From assembly GCF_033568475.1 (NCBI RefSeq), contig NC_133123.1:992001-1056000 (forward strand): 64,000 nt of DNA. The letters run 5' to 3'. The notes beneath the pieces are model-generated. The model had not been told where the DNA came from. It saw only the letters and a list, made by a program, of their open reading frames with translations, and did not search any database. This document shows positions 50,008 to 61,280 of the stretch, in pieces. The first letter of the stretch is position 1; each line of letters begins with the position of its first letter. Source of the stretch: Henckelia pumila. Its lineage: Eukaryota > Streptophyta > Magnoliopsida > Lamiales > Gesneriaceae. Position numbers and translations under genes: made by a program.

Positions 50008-50809
50008 TTAACGACATCGCAATTTCTTGTGGGGCTCAAAGGCGAAGGGTCCAACGTTGAAGATCGCCAAAGGCGACGGGTTATATATCTGAGAGAATGG
50101 CACGGGGGTTGCGCCGTCGTCTCCGTCATGGAGATTGGTGGCGACGTTGCATGTCCGTTTGGGAGAGGAGACTAAGAACACCTTGCATTTGTGGGAGTTG
50201 AACGGCGTCAGCTTCGGCGGCATGAAGAAGAAATACCCGTTCTCGTCCGTCTTGGCCGCCTCCTTTATGTAGCCGGGGCATCGTAGTTTCACCACCGCTC
50301 CTGTCAGAAAGGATCAACAAATTAAGAAATTAAGTGTCACGTCAAAATGATGCATGAATATGTTACTACTACGTAAAAATAAGGATCTATATATATAGTA
50401 CGTGCATGCGACTTAATTCTTTCCATATATTATTTATACACCATGCATCTTCATGATCTTAAAATATATTTAGTGCAACAATCGTACTGAAAATGTTGAT
50501 GAAGAATTAAAGGAAACTCATGAATCGCTCACCAACAAGAGGTGAAGCTCCCGTGAGTGTGTCCACTCCAATGTATTTGCAGGACTTGCAGTAGACGACA
50601 CCCTGAATAACAACCTTAAATGATCTTGGAAATGGTGGGTGACTTTGGGGTGGTTCAACGGGCGGGGGAGACGGCGGAAGGGAGATAGGGTCATCAAATG
50701 GCACGGGGGCTGGGGCCGGGGCCGGAGGAGACGGCGGGAAAGGAATATTAGCTAATGCTAGAGAAAATTGTAGAAGAAGTAGAGCATTCAAGAAATGAGG
50801 AGAAGCCAT
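50008..50809 (-). CDS. AGP31-like cell-wall protein (Pollen Ole e 1 domain), complete, 2 exons
   Basis: Exon 1 is 50533-50809 and exon 2 is 50008-50300, with a GT-AG intron; 189 residues. A signal peptide (MASPHFLNALLLLQFSLALA) leads to a proline-rich, AGP-like stretch (FPPSPPAPAPAPVP, PPSPPPVEPP) and then a Pollen Ole e 1 domain with VVYCKSCKYIGVDTLTGASP, VVKLRCPG, KTDENGYFFF, KCKVFLVSSP and NVGPFAFEP. The cysteines are those of the family. This layout matches non-classical arabinogalactan proteins AGP30/AGP31, secreted wall proteins whose prolines are hydroxylated and glycosylated and which bind pectin. The proline region here is short and lacks the long histidine-rich stretch of Arabidopsis AGP31. 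Confidence 0.9.
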
Positions 50810-50853
50810 TGTTTTCGTGCTTTCTGTGGGGTTTCATCGTTTCACTGGGAGTT

Positions 50854-50861
50854 GATTTATA
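50854..50861 (-). promoter_or_regulatory. TATA box of the AGP31-like gene
   Basis: On the minus strand TATAAATC lies about 45 bases before the start codon. Confidence 0.6.
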
Positions 50862-51399
50862 GGGCTTTGGAAGCCCATTTTTGGAGTTTTTTTTTTTTTT
50901 TTGCGCATGGCAAAAATTTAAAATGGTAAATATATAATCACAAGGCTATTAAAATATACCATAATTAATATATATATGATCAGCATGAGCATCTCAAAGC
51001 TACGCATATGAAATATATATCTCTTGATTGACTCTCATCTCAAGATTTCACTAATTCGATCTCCATTAAATATTGTTCTACATGAATTTGTAGTTGAAGA
51101 TTTATAAACAAATCTCTTTTTACATATATAAATTTGTTATTAAACATTTATAAAGGCTTCTCTTCTTAAATTTTAGCTTCAGGCATTCCGTTCAATCAGT
51201 ATTCATACAAGCATGCATGAGAGAAAAAGAGATCTCGTGAGAATTTGCATGCTAAGAAATACTATACATATATTTTGCTAGGCAAGGATGCGGGCAGAAA
51301 ATTCTATTAAAAGTGGTGAAATTTTATTATTGTTATGAAAATTCCATTAACAGTTGTGAAATTTCATTATTGTTCTTTTTTAGACACTATTAAAATAAA
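50862..51399. other. Upstream region of the AGP31-like gene
   Basis: A T-run is at 50889-50902. A short imperfect direct repeat (GTGAAATTTTATTATTGTT / GTGAAATTTCATTATTGTT) is at about 51313-51376. No gene is seen. Confidence 0.4.
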
Positions 51400-51700
51400 G
51401 GGAAAATAAATTTTTTGGTCCATTAACTTGTCCATGTTTTGGTTTTGGTCCATTAACTTTTTCGATGTGGGTTTTGGTACACTAACTTTGCATTTTCAGT
51501 GTTTTTTGGTCCAACTGCATACGTGTCAACTTCTGATTGGTCCAAAATGATGACGTGGATGAATCAAAAGCTGACACGTATGCAGTTGGACCAAAAAACA
51601 TTGAAAATTCAAAGTTAGTGTACCAAAACCCACATCGGAAAAGTTAATGGACCAAAACCCAAAGGGGATAAAGTTACTGGACCAAAAAACTTATTTTCCC
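51400..51700. mobile_element. Foldback MITE of 301 bp, family A, with perfect 9-bp duplication
   Basis: The ends GGGAAAATAAATTTTTTGG and, reverse-complemented, GGGAAAATAAGTTTTTTGG are inverted and the symmetry runs nearly to the centre. The 9-bp TAAAATAAA is identical on both sides (51391-51399 and 51701-51709). It has no coding capacity and is the best-preserved member of the family also seen at 18598. Confidence 0.85.
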
Positions 51701-51709
51701 TAAAATAAA

Positions 51710-53300
51710 TATTAATAGTAAAACAACTTTTATTTAACGATTGTGTTTATGCTTGTATTTTTTTTTTTTTTACAAACAAATTAATTATTAAATTAAAGAA
51801 ACGCGTATTTGGAATTAGCGAAATTGTGAGATTTTTTACTACATTAAAAAGAGACGCGACTCTAAAATTATTTTTTAAAAAATAAACTTGTTAATAAAAT
51901 AGAGATTGGAAGAAAATACTTGGTGGAATTAGCTAAGTAGTGTTTGCAAAAAATTATGCTTTTGTAGAAGTGATTAAATTTATAGATTATAAAAAAGTTA
52001 AGAAAATCAAAAGTTGGTTGTGTTTGGAAACAAATGTGAAAATCTAAAAATCAAATTTGGGTAGTGTTTGATAAATAAGTTATTAAAGTGATTTTAACAT
52101 TGACTTTTTTTATTAAAATCACTTTTGGAGAATCATAAGATTTTGGATTTCAATTAAGTTAAAGATAAACTAACACATAATATGAGTTTAAAAAATACAT
52201 AAAAATGATTTTTTTAAAAATTAAAATCTAACAATCACTTTTTTTTTAATGATTGCAACTTTCATAATTGATGGGAAAATCGAACGACTCGAACTCACCG
52301 TCCCCCTTTGACTCGGCTTTTTTGAAGTTTGCGAAGAGTATTTTACTTATCGATTTCAGTAATTAGATTCCAAATGATAATTTAATTATCTGACAAACTA
52401 AAATAAGTAATTAATTGTTTAGAGAAACGGGATGTTGACTTTGAAGTTTGAACTAACCACAATCACTTGTACGGCATTCGATTTAAAATTTTCCGCCATT
52501 TTCAGACAATTAATGCAGCTCAAAATTTAAACTTAATTAAGAATATTTTTTTTAATAAATAGTGACATAGGGAAAGGTCTCGATCTCCACGTGGTTACGA
52601 GTCGTCAATCAATTAACTGCAACTAAAATAGCGAATCAACGCGGATCAAGCAATTGGCTTTCTTGTGTTTGAAGCCCTGCTTTTCAATTATTTTTAAATA
52701 CCATCCAAACATTATGACTTTATTGACGGGTTTAAATAGTAGTATTTGAGGTCGTTTCTAAAACAAACGTTTATGAGATTTTTTTCGTAAACTTTTGAGC
52801 TCGTGATCGATAAGTATTTTTTGGAAGCAGTCACGAACAATTAAACTACATGTAAATATTAACAAGAAATAGGGAAAAAATGACAAGATATAATTTAAAA
52901 AAATGCAAAAAATATTATCTCACGAATGTATTTGAATGACGCTATATGAGTTTCAAAAGTTACTTTTTTTTCCAAAATCAAAATTATTTACCTAAAACAC
53001 ACGTAGGTCTATATAAATGAAGTTTCAGATGGTGGATTTTTCCACTATCCAATGAAAATACCCCCTCTGTTTTTTCACGACAAATTAACTTTGCGTGCAA
53101 ATTTAATCTCTAATTTCATGGGGAAAATTTTCATCCCCACAATTCCCCTAAGTTTTGGTATGACAAATTAACTTTAGGTAAAATAAAATAAAAAGCTTAT
53201 TAAAAAAATCAGGAAATTTTAAATTGGATTTTAAATTTTACAACTTTGATTTCTAATTCTTTTCCAAGATACTTGTAAAAAAATCGATTATAGAAAGGGA
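51710..53300. other. Unassigned AT-rich intergenic DNA
   Basis: A TAGTGTTTGCAAAA / TAGTGTTTGATAAATAAG pair (about 51936 and 52062) may be remains of a small element. No gene is recognised. Confidence 0.35.
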
Positions 53301-53301
53301 A

Positions 53302-53472
53302 ATGTTACATATACACATTGAGTTACACATTACATATGAAATTATAAAATTATCCATCCACTTGATTTGAAAAAAATCTTTCCAAAATACATTAAGGATA
53401 TTTATATAATTTTAAGTGCAACGTGTAACCCAACTTGTAACCTTTCATGTACATGTAGCATCACCCACAAAT
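53302..53472. mobile_element. Possible MITE with ATGYTACATRTACA ends
   Basis: AATGTTACATATACACA at left pairs with TGTACATGTAGCAT at right, and GAGTTACACATTAC pairs with GTGTAACCCAAC-type sequence. No target duplication was established. Confidence 0.45.
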
Positions 53473-53668
53473 ATGTAACGCATGGAGCCATGGAGGACAA
53501 AAGTGATGTGTTGCTATTGTTATCATTGAGCCGGTAACATCTTTATCTCGTTGACCTCTTAGAACATTAAAAGGCAATACATATGAGTTTGCCATTACTT
53601 TTATAAAATCTAAGGTCCTTCAATTAATATCACAGTGGTAAGAAATACCGTGTTCATGTGGGATTGTT

Positions 53669-53838
53669 CGGTCCTACCCCATGGGTTTTACCCCATAGGG
53701 TACGTGTAGGCATGTGATTGGCCAATTTATGTGGGCCTAACATCAATTGACGTGGGTCCCACATGAATGGACCACTCACATGCTGCCACCTACCACATGA
53801 AATAAAACCCATGGGGTAGGTCGAACGAAACATTCATG
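53669..53838. mobile_element. Foldback element of about 170 bp
   Basis: CCTACCCCATGGGTTTTA at left is complementary to TAAAACCCATGGGGTAGG at right, flanked by GTTCGG and CGAAC. A second inner pair surrounds GGCATGTGATTGG and CACATGCTGCC. It resembles a MITE; the exact borders and duplication are uncertain. Confidence 0.6.
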
Positions 53839-55340
53839 TGACTGTCTTTGAGACATTGACGCCATTATGTTCGGAGAAAATAACGGGTTCACATCATGTC
53901 CTAGCTAGGAGAATATATAATTTTAATTTATTGACCACATACATAAACGGACTTTTAATCTTGGACTCGTCGAAAAAAGTTATTTTTGATTAAGATAGTT
54001 TTTGATAGAACTTCTAGAAATCAATTCTCAGTTTTTTCTTCACAAAATTTTATAAAAAAAAAACTAAAAAATACTTCCTATGAGCTATTTCAAACGTGCG
54101 AGTTATGGTAAAGTCTACTTTCCTTGGAGATGGACCTCGTAATTGAGCCGATTTCAGTTTGGACATATTATCAGCGTGGCCCAATGATGAAGTCCTAAAT
54201 TCAATGGGGTTGCATTACTCACGAGAATTACATGTGATTTTTATTATTCTTGGAATGAAGAACATCAACTAACCATAGACGCATTGAATCAGAAATTATG
54301 ATGATCACATACCAATTGGACGATATTAATTTTTTCCCCACGTAATTCATCAATTATAAGCTAGCAATATAGTTCTTCGGAAAAAATAGAAACGATGATA
54401 ATATCGGGAAATGAAGACAAAATCCAATTTAAAAATAAAAGAAAAAAAAGAGAGGAAACGATCATCATTTAGTCAAACAAATCCAACAAGGCAAAACTCC
54501 AAGAAAGCCATATTTCTACGGGATCATGATCCATGGCTAATGGCTTCGACCAAAAACGGATGCTGATGCAGCCATGAAAAAGGTGCCTGAAAGTTTATAA
54601 ATAAGCAGTATTCACAAAATACTTTTTCTGATCTTCCATTCCCCTAATTCAATAACTCAAGATTCAAAAGTACTCTTACCTCGGAGAAAAGGTGTCATGG
54701 GAGACATGTGAACGATTGTTAGTTGCAGCGTTTCATCTCCTAGTGCCAAAGAAATTAAACAGCAACACGGGCTCAACTTGGTACAAAAGCTAATGAATCT
54801 GCACTTCGTGTGTGTACCAAAAACAGGAAAAGTTAAGTACTTGATTACCCTAGTGGAGTAGTGGTTGGCACAAGTATTTGGCGTCGCACAAATATTGTGA
54901 TAGCTCAATGAATTAAAGGATAAAAAAAGGCAGTGGGCTCACTCACGAGATACATACCTGATGTTCAATGGAATGTGGTTTTACTAATCCATAACGACAG
55001 GCTCGCGTCATGTGTCACGTACTGATCAGAGGTTAAGAATTGTGTTGCATTTCAGGGATTCAACAATGTTATTTTCAAGAAAAACAAAAGTGGGGGATTC
55101 AACAATGTTGGATGATCAGATAAATGAGTGGCTATGGGAAATAAGGAACCAGTATAAGTTTCAGGGGACAATCTGGCTGACTTTGAGGCAAAAGGAAAAA
55201 GAGAGAGAAATGGACTCAACCATAATAAAAGACGATGATCACATTTGGTGTAGTATTATTTTACAAAGGCATTTATCTAAAGGCTTTCCAACTACATTCG
55301 TATTTGGTGAAAATTACACCAGTTAAATCACAAAAAGAAA
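53839..55340. other. Intergenic DNA downstream of the kinase gene
   Basis: The part nearest 55340 is probably kinase 3' UTR. Open frames near 54.7 and 55.0 kb show no known motif. Confidence 0.4.
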
Positions 55341-57137
55341 TCAAAAACATTTTGGTTTATGCATGGATGAAGTAGGACCGAGTTTTTGAATCCAATGAAC
55401 CAGTCCCTTCTTAATATCTTGACATGTTGGATTCTGTAACAGGTTGAGCGTTCCATCACAAGCAAATGAACACTCCAACTTCTCTAGTACCTTCACAATC
55501 TGCCAAAACTCAGGCCTCTTGTCTGGTTGCAAAGACCAACATTGTTCGATCAAATCTTTCATGGTAGGTGGGCAGCCTGAAGGTATAGCAGGCCTCAAAT
55601 TCTGAAAAATCATAGACAGCATCACTTTAGTAAATGCGGGCGAAAACGATTCAAAAGGCGAGAAGATGCTGATAAATTTAATGCTCATATAATCGTCAAA
55701 ACATGCCTTATTCACCACAGCAAAAGCAGCTTGTATAGGAGTCATTTCTTCATATGGGATAGTTCCAGCCAAAAATTCCCATAAAATGAGTCCAAAGCCA
55801 TACACATCGACTTTCTGTCCATAGTGCTTCCTTTTGATCATTTCTGGAGCCATCCATCGGTATGTACCAGGGTCGTCTGCTAGCAGATTGCAGTACGCCT
55901 CCTCACAAGCTATACCAAAATCGGCTACTTTGAGTCGGAAATCTTTGTTAATTAAAACATTTTCTGGTTTGAGATCCCTATGAATAACACCATGTGAGTG
56001 AATATACTCCATTCCTCGTGCAATGTCCAAAGCCATAGAGATTAACTTTTGCAAAGGAAGACATTTATGCTCAAGCTTGTGCAAGTATCCTCTCAAAGAT
56101 CCCTCGGCCAAATATTCAGTGACAATGCAAAAGACCAAAGGTTTTCGGCATGCCCCCACAAGCTACATTACAATATCATTGACAGAAATCATAAATTCAG
56201 TATCTTGGTTCAAAAATTGTTTTTAAAAAAAAAACAGGGAGACCATTATTAACGTCGATTTTCAGAACTGTCATAAGCAGGACACATCAAAATATTGAGC
56301 AACTCAAGTCAATTTTGTAAAACTTGAAACACTTCACCAAAAAAATGTGGCTAGTTAATTAGTCATGATAGGAAAACATGTTGAACACACCTTTATAATA
56401 TTTTGATGGTGGAGACGAGACAAGAGAGTGACCTCTCTATTAAATTGCTTCTCTAACCGAGCTTCTAGAAATCCATTTTCGTCATCATCTGGCACTCTGA
56501 TAATTTTCACTGCCACAGGCTCGTCCATGTAAATCCCATGGTAAAGTTGACTGTGGGCACCATGGGCAAATCTTAACCCTAAAAATAACTTTGAAAGATC
56601 AAGCATATGCTCATCTACAGCATCCACAGAGGTGACTCTTCCCCCACCATGATCGAAATACTTTGTCCACGCTGACTCCTTACGGGTCTTAGACTTGTCG
56701 TGAAACTTCATCGAAGTGAAATGCCTAAAAGGACTATGGATTCTTGAAGAATTCAGAGTCGCAGCCTTACTTTCACTAGAGTTTTTACAGAACAAATTGC
56801 CAACAAGTCTGGTCTCGTTTTCTTTCCGTCGTGGACATGGAGTCAAGAATCTATTCTGATCAACCCTGGCTTCCCTAAAAGAATCAGAAAGCTTAGTTTC
56901 TGGATGAGGGGATACAGCCCTTGGCTTATTTATGGTAGGATGTTGCTGACTTTGGATGGCATTTGGTTCTGGTCTAGGATTCACCACAGCTGGTTCTAAT
57001 GAGGATTTGACACGGTCTGATATTCTAATAGGCTGAACATTAAAAGGAACCGAGCTCAATCTTGAAGCATCCAAACGGTGATATACAGTGTGCGAGAATT
57101 TAGTTCTCCTTATCCAGGAATTAACTTCTTCATTCAT
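55341..57137 (-). CDS. Raf-like Ser/Thr/Tyr protein kinase, complete, 3 coding exons (one GC-AG intron)
   Basis: Exons are 56391-57137, 55707-56162 and 55341-55601; 487 residues. The first intron is GT-AG. The second (55602-55706) begins GC, is 105 nt and ends TTTTTCAG. The N-terminal 185 residues or so are basic and Ser/Pro-rich, then DLSKLFLGLRFAHGAHSQLY leads into the kinase domain: VAVKII (ATP lysine), EYLAEGSLRGYLHK, HRDLKPEN, DFG, GTYRWMAPE, GLILWEFLAGTIPYEEMTP, and the tail LVHWIQKLGP. This is the plant group C Raf-like kinase family containing HT1-like and At5g58950-like members, cytosolic kinases in stress and guard-cell signalling. All catalytic residues are present. The 5' leader probably has further introns up to about 57.96 kb. 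Confidence 0.92.
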
Positions 57138-59579
57138 TGTTGAGATCTAAAATTCTATGACCCCTCCTCCGAATCACCTATAGATTTCACTACACTCCAA
57201 CTACAAACTACAGAATTTTCAATCCCATCAAAATATGAAGAGAGAAGAATCAAATTCCACCTCCATCAGAGATTAAGAACCCTGAAATAATATCGACGGT
57301 CAAAAACATATATACATATATAAATCAATTGCCATTATAACCGAAATCCGTGAAACCCTTCACATATCAAAGGAAGAACATAAGAAGTTTCAAATATGAA
57401 TACAAATGCATGGAGATGAGACCTACTTATTGAATTTATCAATATTAGCCTACCAAACACTATTCCATACCTCATCAATCACACAAACAAACCCCTTTTA
57501 GCTAGAAAGTCAATTCCAGCTTCCATCGGCTCCTGAAAATGTCGCATAAATTCCCAAACAGAATGGTATAAAAAAAAATCAAAATCAAGGAAAAAAAAAT
57601 AAAGCATACTCAATTGTCTTGAAAAGAAAGTAAAACCCATCATTATACACCTCATTGCCCCACAAAAAAAAAAATCATTATTTTCAAACACGCAAAATTG
57701 GGATCTTGACTCACCCAAAGGGCATATCTTCCATCATATGCTATCTCTTATTCTTGGTAGCTAAAAAAACATTTTTGTAGAATAGTTGCCACCAATTAAA
57801 AACACGTCCTTCGAAGAAAGCCCACCGATTCAAATGAGCCAAAACTTCATGCAGCATAATGACTCATATGAGTATCACAAGTACAATCCCAGAACAAGAG
57901 AAATCTAAATGTGAATAGAAATATACAAATTCTATACGGAGAAACGGTGAGTGATTTACGTCGTGGGGCCGATGAAGTTGGAGGAGAATATTAATACCAC
58001 CACATGTCAACGTTGAAGCTCAGTAGCGAATGGAGTTGCAGGATTTTTTTTTATTTACTTTGTTTAATTAAATTGAATAAAGGAGGCTAGGCCGCCTAGG
58101 CCTGGCTTTTAATTTTTCAAGGTTCTTTAGATTTATTATAAAAAATTGTTTCTTCACATTTTGATAAATATTTTTATTTATTTTAAAAAACAAAAATATT
58201 AAATATATGATAATAATAATAATACGAATTTAACCATTTTTTAAATTAATTAAAATTTTAAAAATTTTAGCATCATTACGATTTATATTTCATAAACTCC
58301 GGTCCTTGGAATCGAAAAGCATACGGCATGATAATAAAGGGTGAATCTAAAAATTCTGTTTAGGGGAAAAATTCAGGGTGGAGCTATGTGTTTCTGTTTG
58401 GGCGGTAGCTTGGATGACTCAATTTTTTTTTCTTATTTTTATAGATTTAATTTAGTCCAATTTTTCAATAGTTCGGTGATCCAATTTTAAAAATGAGAAG
58501 ATACATAAATAATTAATTTGTACAACTTGAATAGGTTTGACAAAGTGTAGAAATAGATTGTTGTATATAATAGGAAAATTAACCGTGATTTAGAATAAAT
58601 TTGAGTCTTAGATTGTACTATGTGTATGCATAAATTGGTTTGATACATTCGTGTGTCCTGACCGATTTGTTTAATATTGAATTTATTCTCCAATTTTTAG
58701 TTGCAAGTTGTTTTCATCTCTTTACTGTTAATTTATTTATTCGTTCAAGTTTTAATTGAATAAACTCAATATCCTTTTATTATTTTGTAAAATAATTATA
58801 TTTTGGTAATCATGATCGATACTTTGACTCTTCGTCAATTTACTATTACTTGACCTGGTTCGCTTGCTAAATTTATTCACATCCGAAATTATCGGTCAGC
58901 AGCCGAGCTCATTCTTCATTTCTCGTTCCTACAATTTCTTTCTCGTGTCTAGCTATGTTCTAAGGGTTTCTGGGCGTCGTACTCGAAGGCTCAGTAGTGA
59001 TGAAGTGCTACCCGGCTTTAGCAGTGTTGTGCCTTGAGTTTAGGATCATCGTTATCAAATGACTGACTACGGAAGCAGGTATATCGCTGGACTCTGATTA
59101 GTTTCAGTAAGTAACTATACTTTCAAACTGAGCATTGTTAGCTCAAGTCCTCGATTTTGGTTCTAAACACCTCATTCCACGGGGCATGACTTAGGTTGGA
59201 CGGACCGGAAGATAGCGGTCGGTGAGTTGCAGCACGATGGATTGTAGTACTATCTTCAATTGGGTTGTATAAACACTTTCAACATCTGCTTTGGGACCGT
59301 TTGTATTTTGTCGATAGTTTTAGTTGAATTATTTAAGTTTTCGCTGAGTTATCTGATTATTCCATTTAAGTTATTTTGCATGATTAAATTTTGATTAATT
59401 AGTAATTACGATATATAATTTTTTCAATCCTCAACTACATACGTTAGATTTACATTTTTTTAAAAAAATTAATTAATAGTCAAAAAAATCATACCAACTC
59501 ATGCACATCAACGCATGTACCATTTTTATAGTCACATTATCCCTCATCTTCATATATATTTATTATATGATTTATATAC
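57138..59579. other. Kinase leader/promoter, then unassigned DNA
   Basis: Bases 57138-57970 are probably the kinase 5' UTR, possibly with introns. At 58880-59300 there is a more GC-balanced stretch with no open reading frame of note; I cannot identify it. Confidence 0.35.
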
Positions 59580-60000
59580 AGGGGTGCCAATTCGGTTGGA
59601 TCGGATGGGTTCGAGTTGGGTAGACGAAAATATTATCTAAAAATTATCAATTGAAATCTGAGCCAATCCAAAAATGCTCAACCCAAACCCAAATTTGGCT
59701 AATCCGACTAACCCGAAGAAACCTGATTTTATTTTTTAACAAAATAATTAAATAAAAATTCAAAACATACAATAATATTTAATTTAATCATATAATAAAA
59801 TCTAAACTTATATATAATCTAAATTTGAAAGTTTAGTTGTGAAATTTAAAGTTTACTTACTATAAAAAATAAAAAAAAAATTATTTAAAAAAACTGTACA
59901 AAACAAATATTAAATGATGAAAATATATTATATCGTATACAATAATTTTTTTAAAATATACACATAAAAATATAGCAAATATTTATTAATTTTATATATA

Positions 60001-60063
60001 ATAATAATAACAACAACAACAACAACAACAACAACAATAATAATAATAATAATAATAATAATA
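60001..60063. repeat. Compound (AAC)n(AAT)n microsatellite
   Basis: About eight AAC units followed by about eight AAT units. Confidence 0.9.
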
Positions 60064-60109
60064 AGTTTCAAGTTATTTTGTTTACTCGAACTAACACCGA
60101 ACTGGATTA

Positions 60110-60470
60110 ATTTATGTGAATTTATTTGCATGATTTAAATATTATTTTTATCTTTTAAACTGCATTTATGCTATTTTTGAGATTTTTAAAATTTGTGTTT
60201 TTCGATCGCGTAGGCGGGACCGTGGATGAACGAGATATATGAATTTTATTCCAAATATTTTTATGATAATTTTATGAGCCTTAAAATATTATTTTAAGTT
60301 ATCATTTTCAAAAAAAATAATAGTTTTTATATATATAGATATATATGAAATCAATTTTCACTAAAATAAGTTATTTTAAAGGCTTTTTAAGGGCTTTTAA
60401 AAATTATATAAATATATATTACGAAATTGTGAGAAATATATTAATTTTTAAGTGTTAAATTATATTAAAT
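60110..60470 (+). mobile_element. Decayed LTR fragment related to the nested LTR at 46245-49075
   Basis: GATCGCGTAGGCGGGACCG and the following CGTGGATGAACGAGATA match, with changes, the minus strand of the nested LTR near 48.87 kb. The preceding TATGTGAATTTATTTGCATG and the following TTATGAGCCTTAAAATATTA also match in order. Both ends are missing. Confidence 0.6.
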
Positions 60471-61058
60471 ATGAAATATTATTTTCTCAAAATTATAACT
60501 CAATAATTTAATAATTAGATAATTAGATATTATATAATTGGACAAAGACTGAACTGGATTAATTTTTTGAGTTAGTTTTGGATGAATCCGATTCGATCCA
60601 AATCCAAAACATCCAATCTTAGGTAGTGTTTGCAACCTCTAAAAATAAGTGTGAAGAACACCAACTTAATTGTCGATGTGGTTGAATGAGATGATTTTTT
60701 TTTTGGACAGAAATTGATTGGGATGATTTTTTTTAATAATAATTATTATTATTGTTATTTTGTGAAATATTATTATTGTTATTTTGTGTGTAAAGGAGAT
60801 TGGGATATGATTTTTGATGTCCTGCATCTCTTTCCCAATCGACCTGAACCAACCTCCCGAAATCGACCCTCAACTAAAAATTGATAAAGTGGTTTTGTTT
60901 ACTGTAATCCTTACGATTTCGTCTGATTTTTTCTGTTGCTTTCGGTCGATTTCAAACTCTTTTCGAGTCCTAGTTTAAGTTCCGATCGATCCGGACCTTC
61001 CCCTAATTTTTCCGGCCGTTCCCAGACGTTGCCGCCGTCCTCCGCCTCTCGAACCACC

Positions 61059-61142
61059 ATGGGCAGCTGCTGTTCGGAGTCGAGCTTGTCTAGCTTCGAT
61101 TGCGAGGACTTTGAAGCTCGATTTCAGCTCATTCATTCGTAG
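61059..61142 (+). CDS. Upstream ORF in the leader of the MUCI70-like gene (27 residues)
   Basis: An ATG in an excellent context (ACCATGG) opens a frame of 27 codons, MGSCCSESSLSSFDCEDFEA plus seven more, ending TAG at 61142. It lies in the presumed first leader exon, about 140 bases before the main start; a leader intron probably runs from about 61155 to 61247. Its N-terminus MGSCCS would suit N-myristoylation and palmitoylation, if translated as a peptide. A role in repressing the main frame is possible. It depends on the transcription start being upstream of 61059. Confidence 0.4.
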   Translation: MGSCCSESSLSSFDCEDFEARFQLIHS

Positions 61143-61280
61143 TTTACGGGCTGCCGGAAGTGAGAAATATACCCTTCGGTTTAATATGAATAATGAGTTT
61201 ATTGCACTATTATTGAATATTGATATATTACTGGTTTAATGTTTTAGGTACTAAGTTGAACGAGTTTTAGTTGGACAACA

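Larger units (their letters stand above)
59580..60641. mobile_element. hAT-like element remnant containing an LTR fragment
   Basis: The left part (CAGGGGTGCCAATTCGG, then GGATCGGATGGGTTCGAG) and the right part (its complement-like CCGATTCGATCCAAATCC, ending GTTTGCAACCTCT) look like the two ends of one foldback/hAT-type element. The middle is a microsatellite plus a piece of LTR. No target duplication was found, so borders are approximate. Confidence 0.4.

Noticed and set aside
59928-60131. 67-residue open frame with long I and V runs
   Set aside because: Pure translation of the (AAC)n(AAT)n microsatellite.
60936-61142. 68-residue frame before MUCI70
   Set aside because: It opens with TTG rather than ATG; only the ATG-initiated part from 61059 is kept as an upstream ORF.
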